Shown in pieces: positions 55,230-63,402 of a DNA stretch of 64,000 nucleotides; within the stretch, counting starts at the first letter, position 1, and each line of letters opens with the position of its first letter. The notes under the pieces are model-generated. The model searched no databases and was not told where the DNA came from. It saw nothing but the letters and a program-made list of their open reading frames with translations. The stretch comes from Deltaproteobacteria bacterium (lineage in GTDB: Bacteria; Myxococcota_A; Polyangia; Nannocystales; Nannocystaceae): assembly GCA_016709225.1 (NCBI GenBank), contig JADJEE010000002.1, positions 1,984,001 through 2,048,000 on the forward strand, given 5' to 3'. The translations under genes and the position numbers were made by a program.

Positions 55230-56075
55230 TCAGGTATAGATCTGCAGCTGCCGCTGATAGGTGTCGGTCAGCGGATCGTCGTGCCCGAGCACGCCGAACG
55301 CGACGATCATGGCCTTGTGCGCCGCGGCATCGCGATGCTTGGGCTTGCGCATGATGCTCTCGAGCAGGGCCTGCATCGCGGGCTCCCAGCGCCCGGCGGC
55401 AGCGTGGCAGCAGCCGAGCGTGTACCAGGCGTCGACGTCCTTCGGGTCGGCGTCGACGCGGGCCTGTGCGGCGGCCTGGCCCCCGCCCTCGGCACAGCCC
55501 TGGGCGAACACCAGCGCGCGGCGCAGCTTCTCGCCCTGCTCGGACTCGTCGCTGCGGGGATCGATGGCGTCGACGTGTCGCCCGACCGCGTCGGCGTCGC
55601 CCTGCGCGAGCGCGACGCGGGCGAGCCCGAGGTGCGCTCGCGGATGCTGCGGCGCGAGCACCAGCGCGGCCTCGAACGCGGCGTGGGCGGCCTCGAGGTC
55701 GCCGGCCTCGAGCGCGCGGCGGCCGAGCGCTGCGTGCTCGTCGGCGGGCGACGGGATGTGCTGATCGAGGAAGCGCCGCACCATGCCGAGCGGCTGCGCG
55801 CCGACGAACTCCGCGACCGGCTGCCCGGCGACGAACAGCTTGACCGCCGGGATGCTGCGGATGGCGTAGCGCGCGGCGGTGGCCTGGGCCTCGTCGCTGT
55901 TGACCTTCACCAGCACGAAGCGACCCGCGCCCTCGGCCTCGGCCTGCTCGAGCACCGGCCCGAGCGCGCGACAGGGGCCACACCACGGCGCCCAGAAATC
56001 GACCAGCACCGGCACCTCGTGCGAGCGCGCGATGACCTCGGTCTCGAATCCAGCATCACCGACGTCGATGGGCAT
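55230..56075 (-). CDS. Thioredoxin-like protein with TPR tail (CnoX/YbbN-like)
   Basis: The 281-residue protein has a thioredoxin domain (about 1-105) with the active site WCGPC in FWAPWCGPCRALGPVL and the cis-Pro in RSIPAVKLF. TPR-like helical repeats follow (ALGRRALEAGDLEAAHAAFEAAL, LGLARVALAQGD, seen in parts). E. coli CnoX is a chaperone that protects unfolded proteins from oxidation and hands them to GroEL; unlike CnoX it keeps both active-site Cys residues. The ATG at 56073-56075 is chosen; an ATG at 56085-56087 would add four residues. Confidence 0.92.
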   Translation of the reverse strand: MPIDVGDAGFETEVIARSHEVPVLVDFWAPWCGPCRALGPVLEQAEAEGAGRFVLVKVNSDEAQATAARYAIRSIPAVKLFVAGQPVAEFVGAQPLGMVRRFLDQHIPSPADEHAALGRRALEAGDLEAAHAAFEAALVLAPQHPRAHLGLARVALAQGDADAVGRHVDAIDPRSDESEQGEKLRRALVFAQGCAEGGGQAAAQARVDADPKDVDAWYTLGCCHAAAGRWEPAMQALLESIMRKPKHRDAAAHKAMIVAFGVLGHDDPLTDTYQRQLQIYT

Positions 56076-56167
56076 GGCCGGCAACATAGGGCCGCATCGC
56101 GCCGCTGGCAACCGACGCCGGTGCACGGCGCTGCCGGGCGCACGCATGCGGGCGTGCGCAGCGGTGG

Positions 56168-57232
56168 TCACTCGACGCAGCACATCGTGACGACGTGGGT
56201 CGGCACCACCTCACCGACCGGCGCACCACCGCTCGGCGAGCAGGTCACCTCGGGGTGAGTGCCCGAGACGATGAGCGCCGACACGGCATCGGGCACCAGC
56301 GTGCAGACATCGGGCTGCAGCAGCGTATCGACCTGATCGCACGAGTTCGTGGTGTAGGTGGCGCCGAGCGGTGCATCGTAGACGCACGCCCCCGAAGGCG
56401 TACTGCACTCGCACGCGCTGCACTCGCGCTGATCCTCGTAGCTGCCGTCGTAGATCAGCGTGCGCTCGCCGGCCGGGCACGCCTCGTCGCCCTCGCGCCA
56501 GAAGCACATCGGGCCGTCGGCGGCGCTCGGTTGTGGCACGCAAAGGCCGTCGGCGCAGCTGCCCTCGGTCGGCACGCTGGGCTGGCACAGACGGATTGCG
56601 TCGCCGAACACAGGCTCCTCGCGGTCCATCTCGAGCGATGGCGGACACGCACCGCCGGCCGGCGCGGGCGTCTCGATGCGCCAGTACTGGTTGGAGAACG
56701 TGTCGGGGATGTTCGTGCAGGTGTCGCCGACGACGTACGAGCCCTGCGATGCGGCACAGTTCGCGGTGTAGCGTCCGACGGTGACGCCATCGCCACAGCT
56801 CGAGCCGGCAGCGTCACCGCAGCTGCACGCACAGGTCGCGGGCATCGCAGCGACCGAGGTGAAGCCATCGCGTGTGACGGTGCCGAAGTCACCCTCGCAG
56901 GCGGGCAGGGTCTGGTCGGCGCCGGGGTATCGGACGATCACCGGACCCTCCCAGCCGGCAAAGTCGGACGACGTGCACGTCCCCTCACAGGGCACCTCGG
57001 GATCGCCGGATTCGTCCGTGCCGGGCATCCCGCTCGCGCTCGACGTGCTCGCGCCGGCGCTGGTCGTCGTCATCGTGACACCGCCACCGTCGCTGGTACT
57101 GCCGTCCGACCCACCCGAGCCATCGTCGGCCGCCGTACTCCCCGAGCCGTCCCCCGGCGGAAGCTCCTGCGGCACCGCGCACGCCGAGGCCAATAGACCC
57201 ACCAGGCTCATACCCACTGCGATCGTCTTCAT
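56168..57232 (-). CDS. Cys-rich lipoprotein, function unknown
   Basis: This 354-residue protein has a lipobox (LLASAC), then a Gly/Ser/Thr/Asp-rich linker to about residue 75. The folded part holds about 22 Cys residues in close pairs (CEGTC, CACSC, CSACEC, and a terminal CCVE). The pattern suggests an extracellular disulfide-rich fold. No known domain can be named. The ATG at 57230-57232 begins the signal peptide. The plus-strand side has no gene. It is downstream of the 57426-58949 gene, from which a strong terminator separates it. Confidence 0.8.
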   Translation of the reverse strand: MKTIAVGMSLVGLLASACAVPQELPPGDGSGSTAADDGSGGSDGSTSDGGGVTMTTTSAGASTSSASGMPGTDESGDPEVPCEGTCTSSDFAGWEGPVIVRYPGADQTLPACEGDFGTVTRDGFTSVAAMPATCACSCGDAAGSSCGDGVTVGRYTANCAASQGSYVVGDTCTNIPDTFSNQYWRIETPAPAGGACPPSLEMDREEPVFGDAIRLCQPSVPTEGSCADGLCVPQPSAADGPMCFWREGDEACPAGERTLIYDGSYEDQRECSACECSTPSGACVYDAPLGATYTTNSCDQVDTLLQPDVCTLVPDAVSALIVSGTHPEVTCSPSGGAPVGEVVPTHVVTMCCVE

Positions 57233-57368
57233 CGATGCCTCCGCCCGGCGAACGATCGCTACGCCCCGCCGGAGTTGGCGGTGTCGCGAGCTGGAACGTC
57301 CGGGGCGGGCGGGACATCGGCCGCGTCGCGGCGCACGTTGCAGTGCGCCCGTCCGCCGCGACGCTAGA

Positions 57369-57396
57369 AGGGGCGGGCCGTTGCGGTCCCGCCCCT
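57369..57396 (-). terminator. Terminator hairpin after the 57426-58949 gene
   Basis: A 9-bp perfect stem (AGGGGCGGG at 57369-57377 with CCCGCCCCT at 57388-57396) continues inward as CCG-TTG-CGG with one bulged base. It begins 29 bases after the minus-strand stop at 57426 and is followed by TTCTAG rather than a T-run. Confidence 0.6.
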
Positions 57397-57425
57397 GCTG
57401 GGTTCATCGCGGTCGCGTGCCCGCC

Positions 57426-58949
57426 TCAGCCCTCGGGCGGCGGAGGTGGCGGGGTCGCGTCGCCGGGGATCGGGATCTCGAGATCGCCGAGGTCGGTCTT
57501 GTACTGCTGGTTGATGTCGCCATCGTGGTCGATGAGCGTGCTGTTGGTGATGTCGCCGCCGCCGTAGGGCGTGCCCTGCACGCCGTAGACGACGTTGGGC
57601 GTGCCGAAGTCGAGCGCATCGCCCGTCATCCACACGTACCCGCCATCGGCGAAGTCGTGATCGACGCCGCCGGCACTGCTGTTGGGCAGCTCGCCGACCA
57701 CGTAGGTGGTGCCGACGACCTGCCAGGTGCCCATCATCTGCTGCAGCTCGTAGGTGGTCGATTGGTGCGCGCTGGTGCCCGTGTCCGAGTACATCGTGCG
57801 CTCGGCGGCGAGCATCCAACCCGTGGCCGCGAAGCTGAGATCGGAGACGGGGTTCGAGTAGTTGGCGCCGTTCAAGCCCGGGATCGTCGCCTCGAGCTGC
57901 TTGGTGTCGGGGTCGGGTACGCCGCCCTCGTCGACGTAGGCCACCGACCAGATCTCGTTCTGCTGGGCGCCGTTGGGGCGGCCGCCGTCCTCCCACCACA
58001 CGCTGTAGTAGACGCGACCGTAGTGCGACTGCACCGCCCACATGCGCTCGCCGAGCGGACAGAACTGGCCATTCGGTTCGCCGGCATCGTTCGGCGCGCC
58101 GATGGAAACGTCACCGGTGCCGTGATGATACGTGCTCACGACGTCGCCGTTCATGTCGAGCTGCCAGATGCGGCAATCCTCGTGGCTGACCACGCGGATG
58201 GTCTGGCTGACGCAGTCGTAGTTGATGTTGCCGAACGCGGGCCCGTTGTTGGGGATCGTGGCGAACACCGAGATCGCAGCCGTGTCCTTGTCGATCTTGT
58301 AGATCGTGCCCGGGGTCGTCGAACCCTGCCAGAGCGACGACGCAGAGATGTAGATGTTGCCGTACGAGTCCAGCGTGAGGCCGAAGATGCCTCCGCCGAA
58401 GTTTGCCGCGAGCCAGGTCGGGTGGATGTACATCGGCGCCGCGTAGTTGAGGTTGGGCGGCGGCGGCGGACCGGAGATGTCGATCACGCGCAGCACCGGA
58501 TCGTTGGGACCGAGCCGGTTGTGGCTGGTCATGATCAGCACCGACGAGTCGAAGTCGTCGTAGGCGGGATCGCTGTACGCGGGGTAGCCACCGGCCGCGC
58601 CGTAGATCTCCGAAAGCCGGCACGAGCCGGGTCCGGTGGGGCCCGTGGTGCCGCTGCCCGAGTCGTCCTCGCCCTGACCGACGTCGAACAAGGGTCCCGT
58701 CGCGCTGCTCGCGTTGGTCGTGGTCTCGGCGCTCGCGGAGCTCATCGAGGTGTTGCCGGTGCCACCGCTGTCACCGCTACCATCACCGGCGGTCAGCGTC
58801 GCCGACAGGGTGCCGTCGGCCGAGTCCGACAGCGAACCAGATGCGCTGGGCTCGGGATCGACGCCACACGCCAGCACCGACGCCGTCGTGGCGATCGCCA
58901 CGGCCGCTGTCCACCTTCGACTCGTCTTCGTATGTGTGTTCATCGTCAT
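57426..58949 (-). CDS. Lipoprotein with beta-propeller-like domain
   Basis: The 507-residue protein has a lipobox (SVLAC) and a Ser/Thr/Gly-rich linker to about residue 100. The folded domain has regular strand patterns and repeated motifs such as SYGNIYISASSLWQG, TPGTIYKIDKDTAAISV and QNEIWSVAYVDEGG. This resembles an NHL/SMP-30-type beta-propeller that binds small molecules or proteins. It ends in a Pro-rich PPPPPPEG. Catalytic residues are not identified. The ATG at 58947-58949 begins the signal peptide and is preceded by GAAGGG. The gene is monocistronic with a strong terminator. Confidence 0.8.
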   Translation of the reverse strand: MTMNTHTKTSRRWTAAVAIATTASVLACGVDPEPSASGSLSDSADGTLSATLTAGDGSGDSGGTGNTSMSSASAETTTNASSATGPLFDVGQGEDDSGSGTTGPTGPGSCRLSEIYGAAGGYPAYSDPAYDDFDSSVLIMTSHNRLGPNDPVLRVIDISGPPPPPNLNYAAPMYIHPTWLAANFGGGIFGLTLDSYGNIYISASSLWQGSTTPGTIYKIDKDTAAISVFATIPNNGPAFGNINYDCVSQTIRVVSHEDCRIWQLDMNGDVVSTYHHGTGDVSIGAPNDAGEPNGQFCPLGERMWAVQSHYGRVYYSVWWEDGGRPNGAQQNEIWSVAYVDEGGVPDPDTKQLEATIPGLNGANYSNPVSDLSFAATGWMLAAERTMYSDTGTSAHQSTTYELQQMMGTWQVVGTTYVVGELPNSSAGGVDHDFADGGYVWMTGDALDFGTPNVVYGVQGTPYGGGDITNSTLIDHDGDINQQYKTDLGDLEIPIPGDATPPPPPPEG

Positions 58950-59353
58950 GCCCAACCCTTCACAGCGAAGCGTCCACGGTAGCAGCAACGCCGCGCGACC
59001 GTGAGTCCTTTGCAGCCGCGGGCGCGCACGCACTCGCGGATGTGAGCTGGTCGTCACAGGCCCCAGGCGATCGCACGAGCGCGTGAGCCGGCGGCCGCTG
59101 TCAGCCAGCGATGGGGTCTCGCCCGAGCGTTTCCCCTGTGACCGAGGAGGCAATCCTCTGCGGGTCCTCCTCGAGGGGCGGTAGCTTCGTGATGTTCGAG
59201 CGGACGCATGCGGCTTCGCAGATGCGCGAGGCGTGCACGATCGCTCGCACCCGCGGGCCTCGCGTCCTCGAGGACCGGTCGCGAATGCGGATCGCGTGCG
59301 GTACGGTCGAGGCCGTCGTCGCCCAGGTCGGGCTCGGCAGGAGGCCGTGAAGG
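58950..59353. other. 404-base intergenic region without a convincing gene
   Basis: Short open frames occur on both strands but none has protein-like composition, a signal peptide or a known motif. It holds the promoters of the divergent lipoprotein genes on either side. The last 40 bases (from 59315) are repeated at 60313, as the start of the duplicated unit. Confidence 0.6.
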
Positions 59354-60212
59354 ATGATCGCTCGCGTCATCGGAGAACCATGCGCTGCTTCGCGCATCCC
59401 CTCACCCGCGCGACCGTCGTGCGCGGCCCTCGGGCTCGGCGTGCTGCTCGGCGTAGTGAGTGCCTGCGGCCCCGAGGCGCCTCGCCGTGATGCGCAGCGC
59501 TACGCGGAGTCGTACTGCGCCGCGATTCTGCAATGCGACTGCGCGCCGCGGTGGGACGACGCCGCTGCGTGCGAGCACGATGTGCTCGCGCGCATGGAGG
59601 CGGTGCTCGATCAGAGCGACGTGAAGCTCGATCGCGAGTGCTTCGATCGATTGCTCGAGCGCGTGGCCGACGATCCGTGCTCTGCGTGGTTTCCAGACCA
59701 GCCCCCCATGCCGTTCTGCCTCTCGATCGTCAGCGATCGCGAACTCGGCGAGCCGTGTGCAGAAGCTGCAGTGCCGGGGCTGCCGTATCCACCCTGCGCC
59801 GCGGGCTTGCAGTGCACCAACGTCGGCCACGTCTGCGTGGGTCCGACGACGCCGGGGATCGGCAAGCCCGCCGGCGACAGCTGCGATCCCACACTCGACG
59901 AAGCGTGCAACCTGCAGGAGTTCTGCCCCCTCGACGGCGTCTGTCGCCCCAAGCAGCCCGACGGCGAGCCGTGCTCGGACTTCGGCTGCAAGCCAGGCCT
60001 GTACTGCGCGGGCGCCCACAGCACAGGCGAGGGACTCTGCGTGCCGCAGCTCGCCGAGGGTGATCCCTGCGACGCCTACGACTACTTGGCCTGCGGCTAC
60101 GAGTTGCAGTGCAGCTACACCACTGGCCGCTGCGAACCGCGGAACGCGTGCAGCACCCTCGAGTCGCCACTCCTGTGGCGGTGACCCGTCAGCGCCCGTG
60201 GTCGCCGCCGCC
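59315..60212 (+). repeat. Tandem duplication, unit 1
   Basis: This segment of about 900 bases, including the leader before the lipoprotein gene and about 28 bases after its stop, recurs at 60313-61225 with an offset of 998 bases at the start. Identity is close to complete for the first 200 bases and about 85 percent or more by eye across the gene. The copies are separated by about 100 bases of unrelated sequence. Confidence 0.8.
59354..60184 (+). CDS. Cys-rich lipoprotein, duplicate copy 1
   Basis: The 276-residue protein has an atypically long n-region (MIARVIGEPCAASRIPSPARP) before a hydrophobic core and a lipobox (GVVSAC). About 24 Cys residues are arranged as disulfide-like pairs: ILQCDCAPRW, CNLQEFCPLDGVC, SDFGCKPGLYC and a final LQCSYTTGRCEP. 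DGVCRPKQPDGEPCSDFGC resembles the EGF-like or Dickkopf-like motifs common in myxobacterial lipoproteins. It is one of two adjacent paralogues and differs from copy 2 mainly at about residues 90-125. Function unknown. Confidence 0.85.
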   Translation: MIARVIGEPCAASRIPSPARPSCAALGLGVLLGVVSACGPEAPRRDAQRYAESYCAAILQCDCAPRWDDAAACEHDVLARMEAVLDQSDVKLDRECFDRLLERVADDPCSAWFPDQPPMPFCLSIVSDRELGEPCAEAAVPGLPYPPCAAGLQCTNVGHVCVGPTTPGIGKPAGDSCDPTLDEACNLQEFCPLDGVCRPKQPDGEPCSDFGCKPGLYCAGAHSTGEGLCVPQLAEGDPCDAYDYLACGYELQCSYTTGRCEPRNACSTLESPLLWR

Positions 60213-60223
60213 GCCGGCGGCGG
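60208..60223 (+). terminator. Perfect 16-bp GC palindrome after duplicate copy 1
   Basis: The sequence CCGCCGCCGGCGGCGG reads the same on both strands and begins 23 bases after the stop of copy 1. It may serve as a terminator, although it has no loop or T-run. The corresponding place after copy 2 has lost the symmetry. Confidence 0.25.
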
Positions 60224-60312
60224 TCGCGAGGTCGTCGTGCTCGAGCCCATCGAGCGCTTCGTTCGAAACTTCGCGCTGCCTCCGCTCGTCGTTGATGCGC
60301 TACGATTCGCAG

Positions 60313-61225
60313 GTCGTCGCCTAGGTCGGGCTCGGCAGGAGGCCGTGAAGGATGATCGCTCGCGTCATCGGAGAACCATGCGCTGCTTCGCGCATCCCCT
60401 CACCCGCGCGACCGTCGTGCGCGGCCCTCGGGCTCGGCGTGCTGCTCGGCGTGCTGCTCGGCGCAGTGAGTGCCTGCGGCCCCGAGGCACCTCGCCGTGA
60501 TGCGCAGCGCTACGCGGAGTCGTACTGCGCCGCGATCCTGCAATGCGACTGCGCGCCGCGGTGGGACGACGCCGCTGCGTGCGAGCACGACGTGCTCACG
60601 CGCATGGAGGCGGTGCTCGATCAGGACGGCGTCGCCGTCGATCGCGAGTGCTTCGACCGCGCGCTCGAGGCCATCGCCGATCATCCCTGTGCGCTCGCTC
60701 CGTTGCAGACGGGCGAGCCACCGCCGCCGATATGCCTCCCAATCGTCAGCGATCGCGAACTCGGCGAGCCGTGTGCAGAAGCTGCAGTGCCGGGGCTGCC
60801 GTATCCACCCTGCGCCGAGGGCTTGCACTGCACCAACGTCGGCCACGTCTGCGCGAGTTTGACGACGCCCTTGCTCGGCAAGCAGACCGAGGACAGCTGC
60901 GATCCCACGCTCGACTGGGCGTGCAACCTGGAGGACTACTGCACCCTCGACGGCGTCTGTCGACCCGAGCAGCCCGAGGGCGAGCCATGTTCGGACTTCG
61001 GCTGCAAGCCAGGCCTCTACTGCGCGGGTGCCCACAGCACGGGCGAGGGACTCTGCGCGCCGCAGCTCGCCGAGGGTGATCCCTGCGACGCCTACGACTA
61101 CTTGGCCTGCGGCTACGAGCTCCAGTGCAGCTACACCACGGGCCGCTGCGAACCGCCGAACGCGTGCAGCATCCTCGCCAGCTTTCCACTCCTGTGGCGA
61201 TGACCCGTCAGCGCCCGTCGCCGCC
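60313..61225 (+). repeat. Tandem duplication, unit 2
   Basis: This is the second copy of the segment at 59315-60212. It contains a 12-base insertion: GTGCTGCTCGGC is present twice here and once in unit 1, adding four residues (LGVL-type) to the signal peptide. The match ends about 22 bases after the stop. Confidence 0.8.
60352..61203 (+). CDS. Cys-rich lipoprotein, duplicate copy 2
   Basis: The 283-residue paralogue of the protein at 59354 has the same long n-region, lipobox (AVSAC) and Cys pattern. The first 100 residues are nearly identical. The main differences are a replaced stretch at about 93-125 (VAVDRECFDRALEAIADHP, then ALAPLQTGEPPPPICL) and scattered changes such as LEDYCTLDGVC for LQEFCPLDGVC. 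All Cys positions are kept apart from one in the variable stretch, so the fold should be the same. It converges on the small lipoprotein gene, with 4 bases between the stops. Confidence 0.85.
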   Translation: MIARVIGEPCAASRIPSPARPSCAALGLGVLLGVLLGAVSACGPEAPRRDAQRYAESYCAAILQCDCAPRWDDAAACEHDVLTRMEAVLDQDGVAVDRECFDRALEAIADHPCALAPLQTGEPPPPICLPIVSDRELGEPCAEAAVPGLPYPPCAEGLHCTNVGHVCASLTTPLLGKQTEDSCDPTLDWACNLEDYCTLDGVCRPEQPEGEPCSDFGCKPGLYCAGAHSTGEGLCAPQLAEGDPCDAYDYLACGYELQCSYTTGRCEPPNACSILASFPLLWR

Positions 61226-61558
61226 GCCGCCCGCGAGGCAGTCGTGGTCCACACAGCACACGCCGGGATCGACGATCGTGCCATCGCGCCCGTGCAGCTC
61301 ACCCACGCAGGCCCCCACGGCGCACCAGCCGTGGGCGCATGGCATGCCGGGGCAGCCGTAGTACTCCGCGCGATCGCCCTCGCAGGGCCCGTCGTCGCGG
61401 CTTCGATCGTCGGCGGGCGGTGGCTGCCGTCGCACGCGTTCGGCCTCGTCGACGACCCCCTCCGGATCGCACGCAGCGATCGCGGCGATGAGCGCCGTCG
61501 CCATGCATGTCCACGACCAGCGGCACCTCCGGTGCGCGCGCGCGTTCCCATCCACCAT
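61208..61558 (-). CDS. Small Cys-rich lipoprotein
   Basis: The 116-residue protein has a basic n-region (ARAHRRCRWSW), a hydrophobic core (MATALIAAIAAC) ending in a lipobox, and a short folded part with about nine Cys residues: GPCEGD, YGCPGMPCAHGWCAVGAC and VCCVDHDC. The pattern resembles the C-terminal part of neighbouring Cys-rich lipoproteins. The ATG at 61556-61558 is preferred because it supplies the positive charges a signal needs; an ATG at 61502-61504 would be too short. It ends next to copy 2 of the duplication. Confidence 0.6.
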   Translation of the reverse strand: MVDGNARAHRRCRWSWTCMATALIAAIAACDPEGVVDEAERVRRQPPPADDRSRDDGPCEGDRAEYYGCPGMPCAHGWCAVGACVGELHGRDGTIVDPGVCCVDHDCLAGGGGDGR

Positions 61559-61649
61559 CGTCGACCTCCGTCCTGCCACCACCCACAGGCGTCCGCGGCC
61601 GGCGTTCGGCATCATCGCCGCGCCGACCGCCGCCCACCCGAGCCTCGCA

Positions 61650-62639
61650 CTAACGCTGCGCGACCAACAGTTCGACCACCGAGCGCGGGCACTCCGGCGA
61701 GGTCGTGGTCCGCAGCGCGCTCGCGACCTCGAGCTGCAGGTCACCGTACTGCGTCTCGCCGGCGTCGACCACGGTCACCGCATCGTCGAAGCGCACGCCG
61801 AGTCGCTGCACCGACGCCGGGTCGGCGCAGGTGTCGAGCGTGATGTTCTCGCACTCGAGCGGCTCGGGCGCGCACACGCTGTCGTCCTCGGTCGCCGCGA
61901 GGCCGTACCAACCCTCGTCGCGCGCGTCGCCGATCATCGGGAACAGGCGCAGCTCGAGCGCCTGGCGTTGCCCCAAACCGTAGGCGAGCACGATGGTCCC
62001 GTCGACGAAGTCGCGCACGCGCACGAAGCGGGACTGATCGTCGAACTGATCGGTCTGCTCGAACGCGATGTCGAGCAGCAGCTCGCGGCCGATCGTGAAC
62101 GCCGCGAACACCTCCGCCGGCACCCCATCCAGCCGCAGCGCCGTGGTGTCGCCGAGGCCTTCGCAGAGCAGCGTGACGGTCGCGTTCTCGGTTCCGTCCA
62201 CGTCCGCGGCGTCGACCGTGCACGGGGTGTCGAGCCGTGTGTAGCTGGTGGCATCGAGACCGAACAGCACCGCGTCGTCGACCGTGACGCGTGCCTGCGA
62301 GAAGTAGTCCGGCTGCGGATCGCAGATCGAGCCCTCGTCGCACTGCGGCCCGTCACCCGTGCTGCCGCCTGCGCTCGGATCTGCCGCGGTGGTGGCCTCG
62401 GCCTCGCCGCCGGCGCTCGGATCTGCCGCGGTGGTGGCCTCGGCCTCGCCGCCGCCGGCGTCGTCCGCCGCCGTGGAGCCCGAGCCACCGGCATCGCCGG
62501 CGCTCGCGTCGGTACCCGAACCGCTCTCACCGGACTCCTGCTCCGAAGGCAGCGTGCCGAGGCGCGCAGGATCGCAGGCGGTGAGCAGCGTGGTGCCGAT
62601 GGCGATGGTACGTAGGATGTCGTGGCGTGCGTGCATCAT
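61650..62639 (-). CDS. Lipoprotein with repeated linker, function unknown
   Basis: This 329-residue protein has a lipobox (TLLTAC) and a Ser/Gly/Asp/Ala-rich linker of about 75 residues that contains a perfect tandem repeat (GEAEATTAADPSAG twice). The folded part from about residue 105 is beta-rich (ARVTVDDAVLFGLDA, RFVRVRDFVDGTIVLAYGLG, ELRLFPMIGD) with a few Cys (QCDEGSIC, PLECENITLDTC). The fold is unassigned; a jelly-roll or Ig-like domain is plausible. The ATG at 62637-62639 begins the signal peptide. It lies just downstream of the sigma/anti-sigma pair but 37 bases from its end. Confidence 0.8.
   Translation of the reverse strand: MMHARHDILRTIAIGTTLLTACDPARLGTLPSEQESGESGSGTDASAGDAGGSGSTAADDAGGGEAEATTAADPSAGGEAEATTAADPSAGGSTGDGPQCDEGSICDPQPDYFSQARVTVDDAVLFGLDATSYTRLDTPCTVDAADVDGTENATVTLLCEGLGDTTALRLDGVPAEVFAAFTIGRELLLDIAFEQTDQFDDQSRFVRVRDFVDGTIVLAYGLGQRQALELRLFPMIGDARDEGWYGLAATEDDSVCAPEPLECENITLDTCADPASVQRLGVRFDDAVTVVDAGETQYGDLQLEVASALRTTTSPECPRSVVELLVAQR
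62371..62454 (-). repeat. Perfect 42-bp tandem repeat (2 copies) in a lipoprotein linker
   Basis: The 42-base unit beginning GCGCTCGGATCTGCCGCGG occurs at 62371-62412 and again without change at 62413-62454. It encodes 14 residues of the flexible linker in frame, so copy-number change would lengthen the linker without breaking the protein. Confidence 0.9.
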
Positions 62640-62676
62640 GTCCTCACGAGCTACTGCCGCGGAAGCTGTCATTTCA

Positions 62677-63402
62677 TCACTGCGATCGCGATGCGCTCGC
62701 ACATGGCTGCGTGCGCAGTCGGGTGACCGCCGCGTCGTCGGGGAATGACGCCGCGTAGTCATCGACCGCAGCGTCGATGCCGGCAGCCGAGCCGTCCTGA
62801 CAAGCGATCGCGATCGCCAGCATCGCGGCCTCGCGCGCCATCGTGCCGTTGGGGATCTCGCGGTGATACTGCGCCAGCAGCCCACGCGCTGCGTCGACCC
62901 GCCTCGCCGCGAGCGCGCGCTCGATGCGATCGATCAACGCGACCTCGGCGGCGAGCGGGTCGCTCGCAGTGCGCATCGCAGCGACCGACGCACCCGCGCG
63001 CGGACCCGGGCGCGCCGCGGGCACCACCGGCGCGGGTGCAGCCGGCTGCGCGCCGGACACCTGCACCGGGAGCTCGGCGGGGGCACCGGCCACGCGCGCG
63101 ACGGCATCGCCCCCCGGCGGCACCACCACGCGATCATCGACGGCCTGCTCGGCGGTCTCGCGCACGGCCAGCTGCGACGCGTCGTCCAGCGACGACAGCG
63201 ACAGCGCGGCGATCGTCGCGGCCGCCAGCGCCACCGCCACCACCCATGGCCCCCGACGCGGGCGTGCAAGCAGCGGGATCGCTGCCGTGGTCGGTGCCTG
63301 CAGCTGCGCCTGCAGCCGACGCCAACCGTCGTCGGTGATCGAAGGACGCGGCGTCATGGCGTCGGCGAAGCGCGCCCACGGATCGAGACCTTCGCGCGAC
63401 AT
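62677..63402 (-). CDS. Probable anti-sigma factor, membrane-spanning
   Basis: The 241-residue protein has a cytoplasmic N-terminus of about 50 residues and one membrane span (GPWVVAVALAAATIAALSL). A Pro/Ala-rich periplasmic segment and a helical C-terminal part follow (LIDRIERALAARRVDAARGLLAQYH, seen in parts) that looks TPR-like. The gene overlaps the sigma gene by one base (TGATG at 63400-63404), the standard arrangement for an anti-sigma factor that holds its sigma at the membrane. No zinc-binding HxxxCxxC motif is visible, so it is not a classical ZAS-domain protein. The assignment rests on context and topology. Confidence 0.72.
   Translation of the reverse strand: MSREGLDPWARFADAMTPRPSITDDGWRRLQAQLQAPTTAAIPLLARPRRGPWVVAVALAAATIAALSLSSLDDASQLAVRETAEQAVDDRVVVPPGGDAVARVAGAPAELPVQVSGAQPAAPAPVVPAARPGPRAGASVAAMRTASDPLAAEVALIDRIERALAARRVDAARGLLAQYHREIPNGTMAREAAMLAIAIACQDGSAAGIDAAVDDYAASFPDDAAVTRLRTQPCASASRSQ

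Noticed and set aside
59101..59397. Short frames on both strands in the spacer before the duplicated lipoproteins
   Set aside because: No signal peptide, motif or second copy upstream of duplicate 2, and composition resembles random GC-rich DNA.
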